DNA of 64,000 nt, taken from Luscinia megarhynchos (taxonomy: Eukaryota; Chordata; Aves; Passeriformes; Turdidae). The stretch lies in NCBI GenBank assembly GCA_034336665.1, contig JAPFBE010000003.1, forward strand, positions 62,291,352 to 62,355,351, written 5' to 3'. How positions within the stretch are numbered: position 1 is the first letter of the stretch; each line of letters opens with the position of its first letter. Position numbers and translations under genes: made by a program. Positions 27,601 to 42,600 of the stretch are shown here, piece by piece. The notes beneath the pieces were generated by a model. It did no database searches. It saw nothing but the letters and a program-made list of their open reading frames with translations, and had not been told where the DNA came from.

Positions 27601-30600
27601 ATCTTATACAATGAGTCATGAAGGCCAGACAATTGGAGACTAGTGAAACTTACCTTTCTCCAGCTGTTATTAATACTGGCATTAATTGCAGTAATTACTT
27701 AGACGACATCAATGTTTCAATTACCTACCACATGAGAAAATTTGTATGAAGTGGTATTTACCTAGCAGTGGAAGCAGGACTGGGTAATTGTAAGGCATTA
27801 CAAATAAATTCACACAATTCAGCGCTGTACTAGCTTTCAAGTAACCAAAAGGATGACCAAGTTCACTGTATTTTGCACTATTGCTCACATACACCTGCAA
27901 CAAAACACATTACATTGGATTTACATGCCAAGTATTGTGTTCTGAAATTTTGCATCCTATTTTGATTATAGGATAAGATATAAGAAAAAACAGCATTCCA
28001 TAAACTTCAAATCAGCATTCATTCTACTTACCTGCCAGCAGGTCTGAGGGGATTTTCTTTCCAGGATAAACTGAGTCAGTGGTGAAGGCTCTAATTCATA
28101 TTTATCAAAAGGCAGTTTGTCAATGACCATCGGCTCACAGTCAGTACAGGAAAATTTCACCACAGGATGAGAAGTGCGAGGTGGCTAAACAAAGTATTCC
28201 ACTATTAATAAGGCTGCATAACAATTAAATTGCATTTGTGCTATGACAACTACAGTAATACAGCTTCTTTGAAAACATATGTATTTAAGGAACCTACACA
28301 ATACAGGATTCATTTCTTGTTAATGAGTCCTAAGCAATTTATTATGTTAGCACTGTCTTATTCTGAAAGAACCTTGTTTTCTAAACAAATGCCAGTTACT
28401 TCACATAGTAAGTTTAGAGCAATATGCAACTAAGACTTCTTGCATTTACCCAAAAGCTGTACAAATAGGAGTAAGTCCTAATGGGGACAAAACACATCAT
28501 CAATGCCACTCAGGGACATTCCATTTTCATTCCCTACAGAAGCAGGTGCTGTACTTCTGCATTTGCTGACTTCGCCAGGAGCTTTGCCTTCTTGGCAAAT
28601 TTAGCAGTTACAAAAGTCAAACATCTATAAATATCAAGAATAGCATGAATTCAGAAAAAAAGAAACTTTAAAAACTCACATTTTAACTAGGCCTGAGGAA
28701 AAAAAGTTATTTGGATTCAAGAAATTTCAGTGTTTGGATTTTTTTAATCTCTTTATTAATCACAAGAAACTGTGCCTCAAGTTTCTACTGTAAGTTAACA
28801 ACTTGAAATTTCTTTTGCCAAAAGAGAAGGCTGATTTTCAGTGTGATGAAAACTGGAGCTGTAGACCTTCCACTGAGGGGAGGCATGTAAGCTCTTGTAC
28901 TTACGCCAAGCCTTCCCCCAAAGGCCACTAGAATCTGAGGAAGAGCTCCATTGGGAAGCTCTATTTACTCTATTTACAAAAAGGTAACTCAAACACACAA
29001 GATGAAGTAGAAAAACACAAGTTTTCTTGGACCATCATCACCTTGAAAGCAATTCTTTTATGTCTAAGCTCTAGGCTCTTCATTTTAGCATAAGCCACCC
29101 CAACAAGTTATCTGTCAGGAGAGCTGGTCTTGCCTTGAGCATCTCCACCGTGAGGAAGGTGGGCTTTCCAACTGGACACCAAACAGGAGGCCCAACCCAA
29201 TGGAGGAAGGACAACTCTCTTCAAAGAACATAACTCATAAATAGTTGTGGTGGAGTTTTAGACCAAGTCACCAAATTTATATCAGGAATAAAAAGGCTGC
29301 AAAAGAAACTGACTACTCGGACTTGAGAAGTCCAATAAACCTTTGCTGGACAGCAGAACTGTTTTTACCTCTGAGCAGTTGAAGCAGTCATTTACATGTT
29401 CATCTGCCAACATAATTATTAGCAAACTTGCATATACATTTCAGAAAGCCTTGGTGTCATTAGCCACAGTAGACTCAAGTTCTTGTGATAAAACTGTTTG
29501 AGATAACTCCACTGTGGATGAGGTATCAGGCAGGAAAAAAAATCAAGTATTTAACTATGAACTCTTCAGCAGACAAGATATGCTATGTACATACAAACTG
29601 ACTACAACATACATTGTGTTAGAACGCTACTGTTAGATCAGTCATGCAATACAGGTCTAGTAACACTATCAGCAACTTAGCTCCCCAACACTGCATGAGG
29701 AAGGTACAATGCAGAATTCCAACTGATGACGAGAATTCAACTGTACATGACAGTGCTTTATAGTTGAGACCTATACACACTACAATAGAAAAAAATCTCA
29801 TTGTTTTGTCATTTGATTAAGTCAACTTCAGGCTTTTAGAAGATGTAGTTCAACAACTCTCCACTTGGCAAGATCTATTTTATTAATCTTGATTATGATC
29901 TGGAGTACCAAACTGTACAAACTCTACACAGCAAATGGAGACAGATATGCTACTGACAGTGATTACAAGGAATCAGCTTTCCTACAGAACAGCCTTTAAA
30001 TAACCACTACATAATGACATTGTATTTTAATGACTACAGAAAATCTACTTTTATTCATATATACTAGCTTGCCTGTAGTTCAGAAGGACATCCCCACATC
30101 CTTTAATGAATGTGGTCACAGATGCCAAAAAAATCAAACCTGTAAATATGACTAAAATTTCATACTCAAATCACTCCTCAAGTTGTATTGCAAAGGACTT
30201 CATCTGTTTTCTAACCAAGAGATAAAACTTACAAGAAGTTCAGTGAGCACATCTGCATCATATCAAAAAAACCACAAAAACTCAAAAATCATCACAAAAT
30301 GTAGGTAACCATTACACTACTGCAGGATTTCTACTTTGATTTATTAATTAAGGATTAATTTATTTGTTCTTTTTCACAAAAGAATGTATGCCACTGCCTT
30401 TTGGTCTGAGAACTAATCATTAGTATAGTATAATGCATTTTTGTTTATATTGGAAATCATTAATCTAAAAGCCAATGTTTTCTCAGTTTGAATGAATTGA
30501 AAGTGTGGCTACACTGCACAACAGCAGATGAAATTATATTCACTTGATAGAATGAGAGTAGAACTAGCACAGGGATTCAAATTGTCAAGATGATGCTATC

Positions 30601-33600
30601 TTTTATTAATACCTCCTATGAGACAATAGAATTTAATCGATTTTTACCAAGTGCCACCAACTGATATTTAATAGGGTTCAAACAAGCATTTACATGCATG
30701 TACTGGATCGTTTCCTAATGCTTCAAAGTCACTAAAAAGAAAAACTGATGTTATTTGCTCATCAGTAATTTATAGGCATGCATGTGTCACTCCTTGAGTC
30801 ACACTGCTTCCACATCTGCTACAATGCAATAAAAATCTGACAAGACTTGGAAAAAAAAAAATCTGTGAATAGGAAATCCTAGAATACTCCTGCATGGACA
30901 AACCCTTTGCTTTATCTTCAGTACATACCAGTGTTGGAGAATTCTGATCTGGCCAAAAGGATTCAGGAACAGGCCAATGACCTATAGGAACCCCAGTTTT
31001 AGGGTTTGGTCTGACATAGATAAGTTTGTGACAGCTGTGCCAAGGCTGGGGTCCAAAGGGTCTGGATATCTCCACCTGCCCATCTACAGTAGAGAGAGTC
31101 AAAATAGTGTTAGAACTCAAGAACAGTACTCTGTAACTTCTGTGAAGAATTAAAGACCTATACTCCCAGGGAAGCCCTTCCTGCAGTTAATATTATTTCT
31201 AAGAAGAGCAGATTCAGTAAGCATGTCTCCAAAAACAAACTGAGGAACCAAATAAGCATTGTTTACAGGGTTAAGAGCTCAGAAAGGCAATTATCTGAAG
31301 CCCTTCATAATAAAGTTTCTTTTTCCTCCATTGTCACTAACAGATAACCTTCACATCCAAGCATTAAAGAAGTGATATACATGACTAATACTGCTGGGAC
31401 TTTTTATTGCAGCAAAGTAAAATTTAAAAGAATATCACAAACTTCTCAGAAACAACCAAAGAGGGACCTAGCTAAGATATTTAGATGGAGAAATTAAAGC
31501 CACACAGGTGTATTTGCTATTTTAACCTTAACACAGCCACTTTACCCACAGTGGAGAAAAAAGGATAAGCCCAGGTCTTTCTGTATGGCATTTTTTACAT
31601 TTCCAGCTGGTTGAAAACTGCTTAAAACCCATAAATCCCTTTAACTACGGCTGTCACTAACAAATGCATTGAAGACTACCTGAGTGGTTTGACCAAATGC
31701 AGAGATGTCTGGCAGCTACAGCCAGTATTTTGAAACACTATAAAGAATTTCAGAATTAATAGGTAGGTCCTTTTTCTAGTTAAGTCTTTCAAATTGCAAT
31801 AGTTTGCCTTTTAACTTGACAACTAGTACATTAAAGTTCACTAAGCTACATTGATGACAGTCATCCCTGCTATTTGATAACAGTGTAAAAAACTTCAAGT
31901 ACCATCAATTGGTGAGGGATCTGGTCCAGCTTTTTCAAAATTTATTACCACTCCACTTTGCACTTTTTGCACCAATGACTCAAGACATTGATTCAGCATT
32001 CTTGGAGAGCACACACAATATGATCGACCTAGAACAAAGCAGTCATGGTTAAAGCTCTTCAGTGTGTCTGCCCCTATTTTAACTTGGATCATTGAAAACT
32101 ATTCCACCACCATATACATTGATTTATGTATGGATCACTGATTTAAAGCTTCTCCTGAACACTCCCTCTTTTTTTAAGCACCAAGGCAGCCCTCGTGAAG
32201 CACTGACAAATACCTGTTGGAAATGTTTGTTTTAGACCCTTAATGACTAACTCAAATCCTCGGTTGCATTCATGGAAAATGGGCTCCCCCTTGTGACAGG
32301 CTTCAATACTTAAACTGTCCACAAATTGCAGCCAAAGCACTTGCCAGTACAGCCTACATACAATCAGAAAGCAGTGGAATCAAATCCTTTTAGAATTTTT
32401 TCAAAGTCCTCTCCCTCTCAGTCACATCCTCTCTGATGAATTAGAAGAATCATCATACTTTTAAAGTGTGATAAACTCAATGCCTGAGTTTGATCTGGAA
32501 TATAATTTCTAAGATATTAACAATATAATCTGTCACTGAGAGAAGTGTCAATTCTGCAGAATTATTATGCATTCTGAAATACATTCTGCTTGGACTGGAG
32601 GGGAAAAGCCTAAAACAACCCACTTCCTTCACTTTGGCTTTTTTAGACCAGAGTATAACTGTCGGTATGAAACTGTACTGCAGAATAGACTCTATTACAA
32701 TTTCTAATAGAAATACCAAGGTGTAGTAGAAAAAAAAATAAGTTCTTACAAAGCATTTCTGAAAAAAGTAGATTTACTCTTCCAAGCCAGGCTACATTTA
32801 ATTGTCTGTAGCTTTAACACTGTCTTTAGTTTCACTATAACAGTCTTGAGAATTTTTACAAGTACTGAGAGAACTCAAATACTTATTCCATGACATGGAA
32901 TCACACAACTAATTGAAATAAACTGAATTAAATCTATGCCTTGGAAAGTAATGACTTGTCAAAGGAAACAAGAGCACTCACCTCCTGTGACTTCACACAT
33001 AGGTGTGATAGCAGAGTCATCCACAGGTACCCCTGTCATCTGCTCTGACTCTGGTGCTGTAATACCAGGCAAACGGAGAACCAAAGCAAATAACCTCTGA
33101 TCCCATCGAAAGGGTTCCTTAGTCAACTCACTTCCAGGTAAAGGGGAGTTGAGAGGTAAATGGAGCTGGAAAGGGATTTAAATCTGTGAATATACAGCTT
33201 TTAAAAGAAACAAAAATTCAGGTTACATAGCAATGGCAATTCACCCTACATAAGTACACCTCTCTCTCACACCCATTTAACACCTCTTTAACCAAAATGA
33301 GACAAGCTTTTAAAGGACAGCACAAGGCATTCAGAAGATTCTAGGTGTTCTTTTTGCATCCGGATACTTCATAGATTAGTGGGAAAAAGAAAGCTTATCC
33401 AAACACTTAACTAGAGAAGCCCCGAACAGATAGATTTGCAACAAGAAATTGCAAGTTTCAGAAAATTTGATACATCCCCGGCTGATAATACCACCGTCAG
33501 CAAAAGCAAAATTCTCATTTCACCTGGAACATTTGTTTTGCAGCAACAAAAAGGGGAAAAAAATCCCCAAAGCAATGACAAATGCTGCAAACAGTTCCAT

Positions 33601-36600
33601 TAGCACATCAAATATAAGGGGGCTAAGCCCACATGCTGAAACAAATTCAACATGTCCTCATTTTGTCTCATGGAGCATTCAAAAAACTCCCAAGTCTCAA
33701 ACCTCAGCTCAATGCTAGCAAGAAAGTACTAGCCTGTTCCAAAACTTGATGCAAATCCACACAAGCGCTTATTATATATTGCCTTCATTTCTAGTTCATA
33801 GTGGTTAAAGAATTTACAGAAAGCCATTTAAAAAGGTTTTTTGCTTGCTTATCTTTAAGAGATAGCTAGAAAGCATTAAACCTGATTTCCAAAACCAGAT
33901 ACCGCAAGTATTTCTATTTCCATAATTGCAGCATCTCATATTGGAAAAATACATACCTTGATGTTGGAAAAGCAATCAATTTATCGATATAACCTCAAAG
34001 CTACGAACATGACAAAACTACCCCTGAAACGTGGCCAAGAATCAGAATATTTTGGACGTTTTAGAACACCTGATGATTCCTCTAGAATTTCTCTTTTTGC
34101 TTAGGCAAGCACAGAGAATATGTAAGAACAAAACTATTTTCTCCAAATGTTTCATGTCTTACACGAAACTGGTCAAAGGGAACTCAGTGGTTTATAACTG
34201 CTTGACATGCATGTCCTTCCCCTCCACACAAAGACTGCCTGACAATGGAAACTCAGTTAAAAGAAGTGCCACATTCTTAGTTAACAGCCTGGAATCCTGA
34301 CTGTAACGAGACTGAATTGCAAGTACTCCACCACCCTCACTTGGGGCTATTAAGTAATGCCATTCAAGCTTTCCTACTTAAATCTGACTGAAGATAATAT
34401 ATCTCCAAAGAGTACATTTGATCTGCAAAACACCTATGTAACAGCATTGTTTTCTTTCGGGTAGCATATTTACATATTTTTTACTATGTATATTTTTAAT
34501 GTATATAAAGTATCCCATTGGGTCCTGCACCAACAGTATCCTGAGTTCAGTTTACCTCAAGCTACAAAATATTTTGTTTGCTCAGCTGGTTATATGGAGA
34601 GAACACCAAAACCAAATAGTAGTCAGAAGCTGGCCATTGCATTATGCACATATTACTATCAAAAATATTTTCAAACTGTAAGAAAAAATGCAAGGCAATC
34701 ATCAAGTCAAATGTCCTCATCTTCCTTAATTTAATCTCAGTTAAATTTAACATCCTTTAACATTTATACTGGCAAAGTTATAGATTCAGACCACCTCATT
34801 CACAGCCATTAGGTAACTTGGTCTTGTCACCTCCAGTTACATTTTTTTTCTGGTATTGTATTGCCATAGCAACTGCACACCTAGCAGAAACTAAGATGAG
34901 CCTAGAATTCCACATCTTGCATTTCATTTTTTTCCCCACAGATTTTAATATGAAGGCATGCACACATTTTTCACTTTCTCAACCACCAGTATGACAGATA
35001 AAAGGTAGACTGAACTAATTAAGGGAAGGTTATTTACCAGCTGTGGTCTTCAACATGCAACTGTACATAGACAAAAAGTGTCCTCCCAGCTTAGTACTAG
35101 AAACCAGGTGTTTAGTCTTATCACTTGTTTGTAGGAGCACAAAGAAGTCCTACCATTCCTAAATGTCAATGATAATGCTAGTACACAATCAGTGTGTGCC
35201 TTAGGCCACTCTTCCTGCCTTTAAAAACAGCTAAAATATTCTAGAACTTCGAGAAGGCAGAAGATGAGTGCTCTAGAAGATCTCTTCAGTGAAAGGTTAT
35301 TGGCGATCAGGTTTGTTTATTCTCAGTCCTTGTAACTACCTGCATTTATGCAATCGTGAGAAGCAGCACAGTCTAAAATCCTGGAGGGAGGGAAGAGGAT
35401 CCTAGATGGACCCTAGGATGAAAAAAGCTAGATAAGCATTAGAACACTCGGCACGGGCAGGGCCGTCTGACAAAGACAGTAATCACCTTCTGGCAATGGC
35501 TGCAAGTAGGGGCTCATCCATTAGAAGGAGCACCAATAGCACTGCTTAAGCTTGAGTACCCAGTTCCATCTTGGGAAATCTCATAAAAGGGTGTTAGAGT
35601 AGGCACTAAACAAATAAATGTCTACAGTCAACTTTTTTGTACCAAAAAAAAAAATTTCTATCTGCAAGTAACCCTCCTTGCATGCTCTTTTGGTACTCAA
35701 AAAAAAGGCATCTCACATTCCAAGCAAATGCAGCCTTTCATCCTTAAAGGACTAAGGACAGGTAACCATTCAAGCCCAGCTGAGAATATCAGTTCTTGAC
35801 AGACTGAAGAACTCTTAGAGTTACCAACAATATTATGTTTTCCCATCTTTCCCATTCTATCCTATGCAGCTGTAACACATAAAAAGACACAAATTGTTCT
35901 TCCATGGGAGGTAACTCAAGGAGATCCCAAAGACAAGGTCAACTGACACACCATGTCAATGTCATGATATACCTGGCCACTCCAAAGCCAGCATTAGTCA
36001 CCACTGAACTGATAGTTACACAAAGAATTTACACATCAAGAGCTCTGTAGCTCAGTGTCAAGTGCTGTGAGCACAGAAACTGCAGCTAACAGGAATAATA
36101 AGGACAAAAAAGAACAGAAACAAACATGTAATGATATTTGCCATATATTTCTGGCAGCATTTGTTTAGAAATCAAAAATTTTAACTAACTATGATAAAAA
36201 ATATATTAAAGCATTTAGAGTTCCTGATTTTTCTTGACAGTAAGCAGAACCAGCAGAACCTTGCTGTGACACTTGTCACAGTTGTTACAAGTGCAATGCA
36301 AGGTGATCAGCTCTGGGAAAGATCAATCTGACAATGTCAAACAGCTGTGGGATGAAGTCTCATGAAAATCAGATTCCTCCTGTAAGAGTCTCTCATACCA
36401 AGCAGCATTGCTCACGCTTTTTGCTTGTATAATCATTTATCAGAATGTATCAATATGTTAACAACTCCATTTCAGTCTTGCAGACAAGTTTAATGCTACT
36501 TAGAGGGTATGTAGAGGGACAGCAAGAGAACATAGCTGAGCAGTTGTAAAGCTGGAAAAATATGCTATTTCATAATGAGGAGTAAGAAATCCCTTCAAGC

Positions 36601-39600
36601 ATTTAAATATTTCTTTAAAATAAGATGAAGAAAGGGCTAAGACTGAATTTGAGGGATCAGGCCAGAAGCGAAAGCCACTCCATAAGGAACATGTAACATG
36701 AGACCAACTAATTAATGATGGTTTGCCAATAGCATGAGCCCATCCCTCCTCAAGTTCTGACAGGAAGTGGTGAGTCCAAGGAAGAGTCTGGTTAACAAGG
36801 CATGCAGAACATAGAATTGATGCTGGCACTTTTCAGTGCATTGGCACTGATGCATTAAAAAGACGTGCCAGATGGAACAAAACTGAAAGTCTTGTGCAGG
36901 TAGAGAAAATTGCATAGACAAAATATTTTCTGTTTTCGGTCAGTAACAAAACCCATGAGACAAAGCAGCACTCACTGAAGGGCAAGGCTATATCTGCAAC
37001 ACCCATTTTAAAGTCCACAAAGGAACAGGACATCTGAAGAATTCAGCAAGAGCTCTGGCACAGGCTCTTGACTGCTTCACACTAAGGCAAACGACAGTGT
37101 TCCCATAGTGATAAACTGATTTCATTGGTGAGAATGCAAATGTTCATCTGAATGACAAAGCTTTGAGAAAATTTGCCTCCAGGTTCCATGCTGGCTTCAC
37201 AGGCTTTCCAAAAACAAAAAAAAAAAAACCCCAACAAAACACCAAAGCCCAACTTTGTTGGTTCTCTTGTACATATGTCTTAAAAGAGCTAAAAATATTC
37301 TGCCTCAGCCGATGCTAAGTAAAAGCATTGTTGTCACAGCCGGTGGGATATGATCATTCCAACAACAACTCTGAAAAAGCCTCCCCCAAAGTCAAATCCA
37401 AAGAACAGGACAGACATTTGAAAGTGACCAAAAAAGCTTTGTTAGTGAAGCAAAGAGGAGCAATAAACTTCCATATCTCCAGGGTGGTGTTCCTCTACTA
37501 ATCCTAGTTCATTTCTGCATGTCCAACCTGAGAGGTAGCTGTAACAAGACAATCAAGGTAGACCAAGAAAAATTCTGATCAATAGGACACACACTAACAA
37601 CAACAAAAGATCATCCCTGAAAGGCAGTAGCACCCTTCGATGCTTTGTTCCTCTTCTTTGATAGCTTTAAGAATGCTCCTATCAGTACACCTATAAAAAG
37701 GAAAACAAACCACATCCCTTGCTGGGTATGAAACATATACCCAGTACACACATATGGAAAAGCATTCAAACTTACATTTTGTCTTACAGGAAAAACAGTG
37801 ATCACTTTGTCTTCTGAAGGAATGGAACACCTCTACATTGGCTTATTTATAACAAAAAATCCCACATTAATTCACTATTATTGGAGCAAATTCTGCATTT
37901 CTAGAATGCAATTTAATAAACATAAGATTGTAACATTGGGCCCAATCTGACATGATCATGACAAACTCTGGGTGTAACATACACTTTCAGTCAGCACTTC
38001 CCATGAGCCAAGTCTAAATTTAGTAGATTAATGCAGTCACCAAAAAACCCTTTTTCTCAACCGAAATTACAACAGTTTAAAGATGTCAATGCATGAGCAC
38101 ATGGTTGCCTGACTCTAGGAAAATATCTTTTTGTGAAGACTAAGATGAAGAAGTTGTATCCATATTAAAAGGAACTGGCTGGCTATAGAAGTCCTGATTC
38201 TTGTTATAAGAGGAAGAGCTTAACTACTAATGCAGCTTTCTTACCTAAATCATTCTGAGTATCAAAAGTGAAAGGAAATTAACATAGAACCATAGCACTA
38301 CATACTCTAGAAGGAACCCATGACAGCTATACAGTCCAGAGGCTTTTGACTGCTCAAGGCCTTGTCCAATGCAGCTTTTACCATCCCCACAACCACTGGA
38401 CAACACATCTAGTATTTGATCACCCATACAGTTAAAGACTTTCTTGATATCCAATCATGATTTCCCATAGGACAACTTGCAGCTGTTGCCTCTCATCTCA
38501 GACCTGGGTAGCTCCTGGAAAAGACAAGCTCCCTGTCCCATTCAGCTGTTGCAAAGGGTAGTAAAGCACTCCCCAGTCTTCTCTTCTGAAGACTGAACAA
38601 ACCCAGTTCTCAGCCTCTATCCAGAGGTTATTGGTTTGACTCCCTGAGCACTTTGGTGCTCCTCAGTCCAGTATGTCAGTGCCAGATTTTATCATTAGAC
38701 AGATTCTTCTCCTCATGGAAGGACTTACACAGCTAAGAGATTACCCAAAACAGTATTCTGTTGCTAGCAGCACTGTATGTTGCAGAAGACTCTTCAAGTG
38801 TCACACTACTCTAGTCTACTCAGTATTTTGGACTGCGCATATTCAATCACAGAATTAATCTGAAAATAGCTTATTGGGTAAAAAAAGGTATGATGGAAGT
38901 GAGGTTTCATACAGATAACCTACTTGTTACCATGGATCCAGGAATTCCCTTTCAGTTACTAGCTATGCTTGTTAGGAGTCCACACAGAATTATGTGATCA
39001 TTCAACTCTTCAAGTCAGATATATTACAAAAACCACTCAAATACCACTTTCCATACAGACAAATTCTGTAAGTGCTGTAAGAATGCAATATAAAACATTA
39101 TTAGCAGAAATCGGAATAACTAATAAACAGCAAAGTACACATTAATCTGTACAGTCAAATGTGGTGCAGCACAGGCAAAAGTCTGAATTCTACTCTTAAG
39201 TTTTGAAATAGACCTTTTTATAGAAACCTTTTCCCTGAAAGGAGAATGAGCTTAGGGATTTGTCATAGTTTGTTTTCGTAGGGTTTTTTGGGTTTTTTTT
39301 TTGCATGGCATGGGCACTGAGCTGGCCAGACCAATCCTACCTCTTGCAACCACTTCCATATTTTTAGGGAGGAATTTAAAATGGCCAGTAAATAGTACAG
39401 TGCCTCAGCATTCGCTATACCTCCAAGTTTGCCAGACATCTGAATGGGTACTCCATCATACAGAGATCTCAAATTTAAACTGCTCTGCAGATTGAACTTG
39501 GAATCTATTTCTTCAGTTCTTATCTCAAATTATAAAGACTACTGAATTGATTATAATTTTTAAGAACTCAGAGTAGTAAATGTTTTACATACTCCCTAGT

Positions 39601-42600
39601 GGCCACATCCTTTGGGAAATCACTGCATTAACTGGGGTCTGTACAAAAAACTTACATCAAGACCAATTAAAGACATGCTTTACAGAAATCAATTTCTTCT
39701 GCTAACATATCTGAAAAGCCATGAACTCCCTAGACAGAAAGAACAAACTCATTCTACTCAGACCAACAATTGTATGACAAGTTTCCCTTACATGAAGGAA
39801 AAAGTTATTTGGTTTTTGTAGTGCTACTGCATAAAGTGACTTGAAATTAAAATCAAGACATAAGGAAGTTTAAGCTACAAATGAGCGTTCTTCTGAGGAG
39901 TCACTTGTACTCCTACTGTAAACAGCATCAATGTTTAGACAACATTTAGTACACATCCATGTAACAAGAGGTTAGATCTTACCTCTTCCTGTATCCCACT
40001 GGTAGTAGTTAACTTACTTCCATCAGTAACGGTTATAATTATTGCTGGCTCCAGAAAAAAAGGGTTTCGTCCCTAAGGGAAAAAAACAGTTTTACTCAAA
40101 ATGATGTAACAAACTCTGTTCAGTCATTAAATAGCCACTGATATCCACTAACAAAACAAAGCTTGAGGTATTTATTCTCTTGTACTGCATAGTACAGCAC
40201 AATGGGTTTCTGAGCCTTTTTACAGTCAGACCATGGAAAGCTAGACACTTAGCATGTCTGTATTCAATGAATGCATACAAAAACAGCAAAAGTGGTTAAC
40301 ATAGGACTTCAAGAATAATGCTTGCTGAAGTATTCTGACAAACTTACAGTTGTTTAGAGAAGCAACCATCTCCTCAAAAGGTACTTCCAAATTCCCCCTA
40401 TTCCAGGGCTGATTTAATGTGATTTAATTACTGTGGTCCAAGTAAAGCATTTGCACAGCATGTTGTGATCATGACCTCTGAGTCAAGAACTAATGCTCTA
40501 TGTATTAAGACTGATAAATAGCACCTGCTCCATTCTGACCAAAGTTCAACATGCATGCAAAATCTACTTCAGAAGCAAATACTTGAAAAACAGATTATAC
40601 ATATAGAAAATTTAAGACAGAAACATATACAAGATATTCTAGGATCCCAGCAAAACAGGCAGCTTGCCTAGCTGCAGCAGAAACATGAGGTCAGTTATGG
40701 GTATTCCTTTATCTACTGCCAGTATTCTAGGAGCTTTCTGTGCCTTCCAAAAGAAAATTCAAGTATTCTATCACATCAACTCCAAGTTTAAGTAACACAT
40801 TTCACTCTGCCTAGGGTTAATAACAGAATAAAAGCACCATAAGATTTTGTTTAGTAGATCCTGTTCTCCCCTTGCTAATCTCAAGGCTTTGTTTCTCTTC
40901 CTCAGGAAACAAAGAAAAATGTAACTAAACTCACAGCCTAGTTCTGCTTAAAGACAAACTCTCATGAATGCTTGTCACTTACTCTGAAAACATAGAGAGA
41001 ACAAATAGGTTTTAAAAGACCCTTTAAATCAATTTTTAGAACCCACTAGATATAAAAGATCATCTACTGATTTTGTGCTTCAAACAGAGCTATTATTTAA
41101 CAACAAATCTGAAGTATATTTGGTGAAGGGCATCCAGTTTGAATTCTGTGGCAGCACTACATTTGTAGTGGTTAATATTTTCTCAAATATTAGTGAAAAA
41201 AAAATTAAGGACCTCTTTCAAATAACCTACCATAACTACAAAAAAAGCAAAAATCAAATTAAAACAAAGATCAATCTCTCCATGAAAGCCAAGCTACTTC
41301 ATAATTTAAACAATTACTCAAAAGAATTTAAGGCCTCTCAAAACACTCAATTTTAATCAAAATATTTTCCTAAGAATATTTAGCCTTATTTAATTCTTAA
41401 TAGTTACAGTATGTTTTTCTGCCAACTAAAAGTTTACCACAACTGCAAAACATCAGCAGGAAGCTTATTACATTGCATTGAAATAATACAGAAAGCAGAG
41501 TTTATAACTAGATATTTTTCTCATGAATACTGACCATAAAAATACTTGAACTCTACTGCTGTAAATTATTGTAAAAATAAATTGACAACTGATAAAAATA
41601 ATAGATTTAGAATATCAAAAGGAAGGCTAAGTTAATATTCTGGTGCAATTTCAAATACAAATATTAAAATTTTCACCTCTGACAACACCTTTTATCTGGA
41701 TGTCCTCATCTTTAAAATTTTTTTTTTTTTACTCCTTAACTATAATTTGTCTCAAATTTTTCCCATCTAAAGTTTAAGCCTTACATAGTTGGGTCTCAGA
41801 ATGATTATGAAATTATAAGAAGGAAACAAGAGTTGCTATGCTTGAGTTCCCCACAAAACATGTCTGAGGGAGAAATGTCTTCATCCTCAGTCTACTCTTT
41901 ACAATTTCACAAGCACTTCACATATACAAAGGACAGTCAGTAACAAAAAATCAACTTGTTTTCAGAAAGATAATTAAAATGTATCATGGAAGAATTTCAG
42001 TAAAAATGCCTATAAGTGAGATCTACTATTTTTAACTAAAAATTTCAATGTCATTAATTTTTAAAGACCACTACTGACTCTTCTGACCCTGCTCCTCACC
42101 TTAGTTATATAAAGGCATTCAAAACCAGTATTAAGTCAATTATTCCTCTAAGAAAAGCCCCTCTTATTTATGTAAGCTCTCAGTAGTCAGACATCATAAA
42201 AATAAATTCCAGAAAACTTACCAATTTTTTTAACTAAACTGCAGCACCTTTGTCAACAATTGGTTGAGAAATTTATTTCTAATTAATCCAATTCTACAGT
42301 AAACAAATTACTTTCTATTTCTCTTCCCCTAGAAATACACTTAAAAAAATACTTAGTACTTACACATCTTGGAAATATCATTCTTCAAAATACATAGTAA
42401 CACCATTCATGTAACACAATTCATAGGTAATTCAATCCAGCCCAATTATTTTGGATATGCAGAGGAACAGTGAGAGACAGTGTACACTAGAGCTCTTGGG
42501 CAGCTTACAGGTATGCTGCAATGCACTGGAAAGCATCTCAGGATAACAAGGTATAAATAATAAACCTGCCTTCAACTTACTCTGATAACTAGCTAACCAG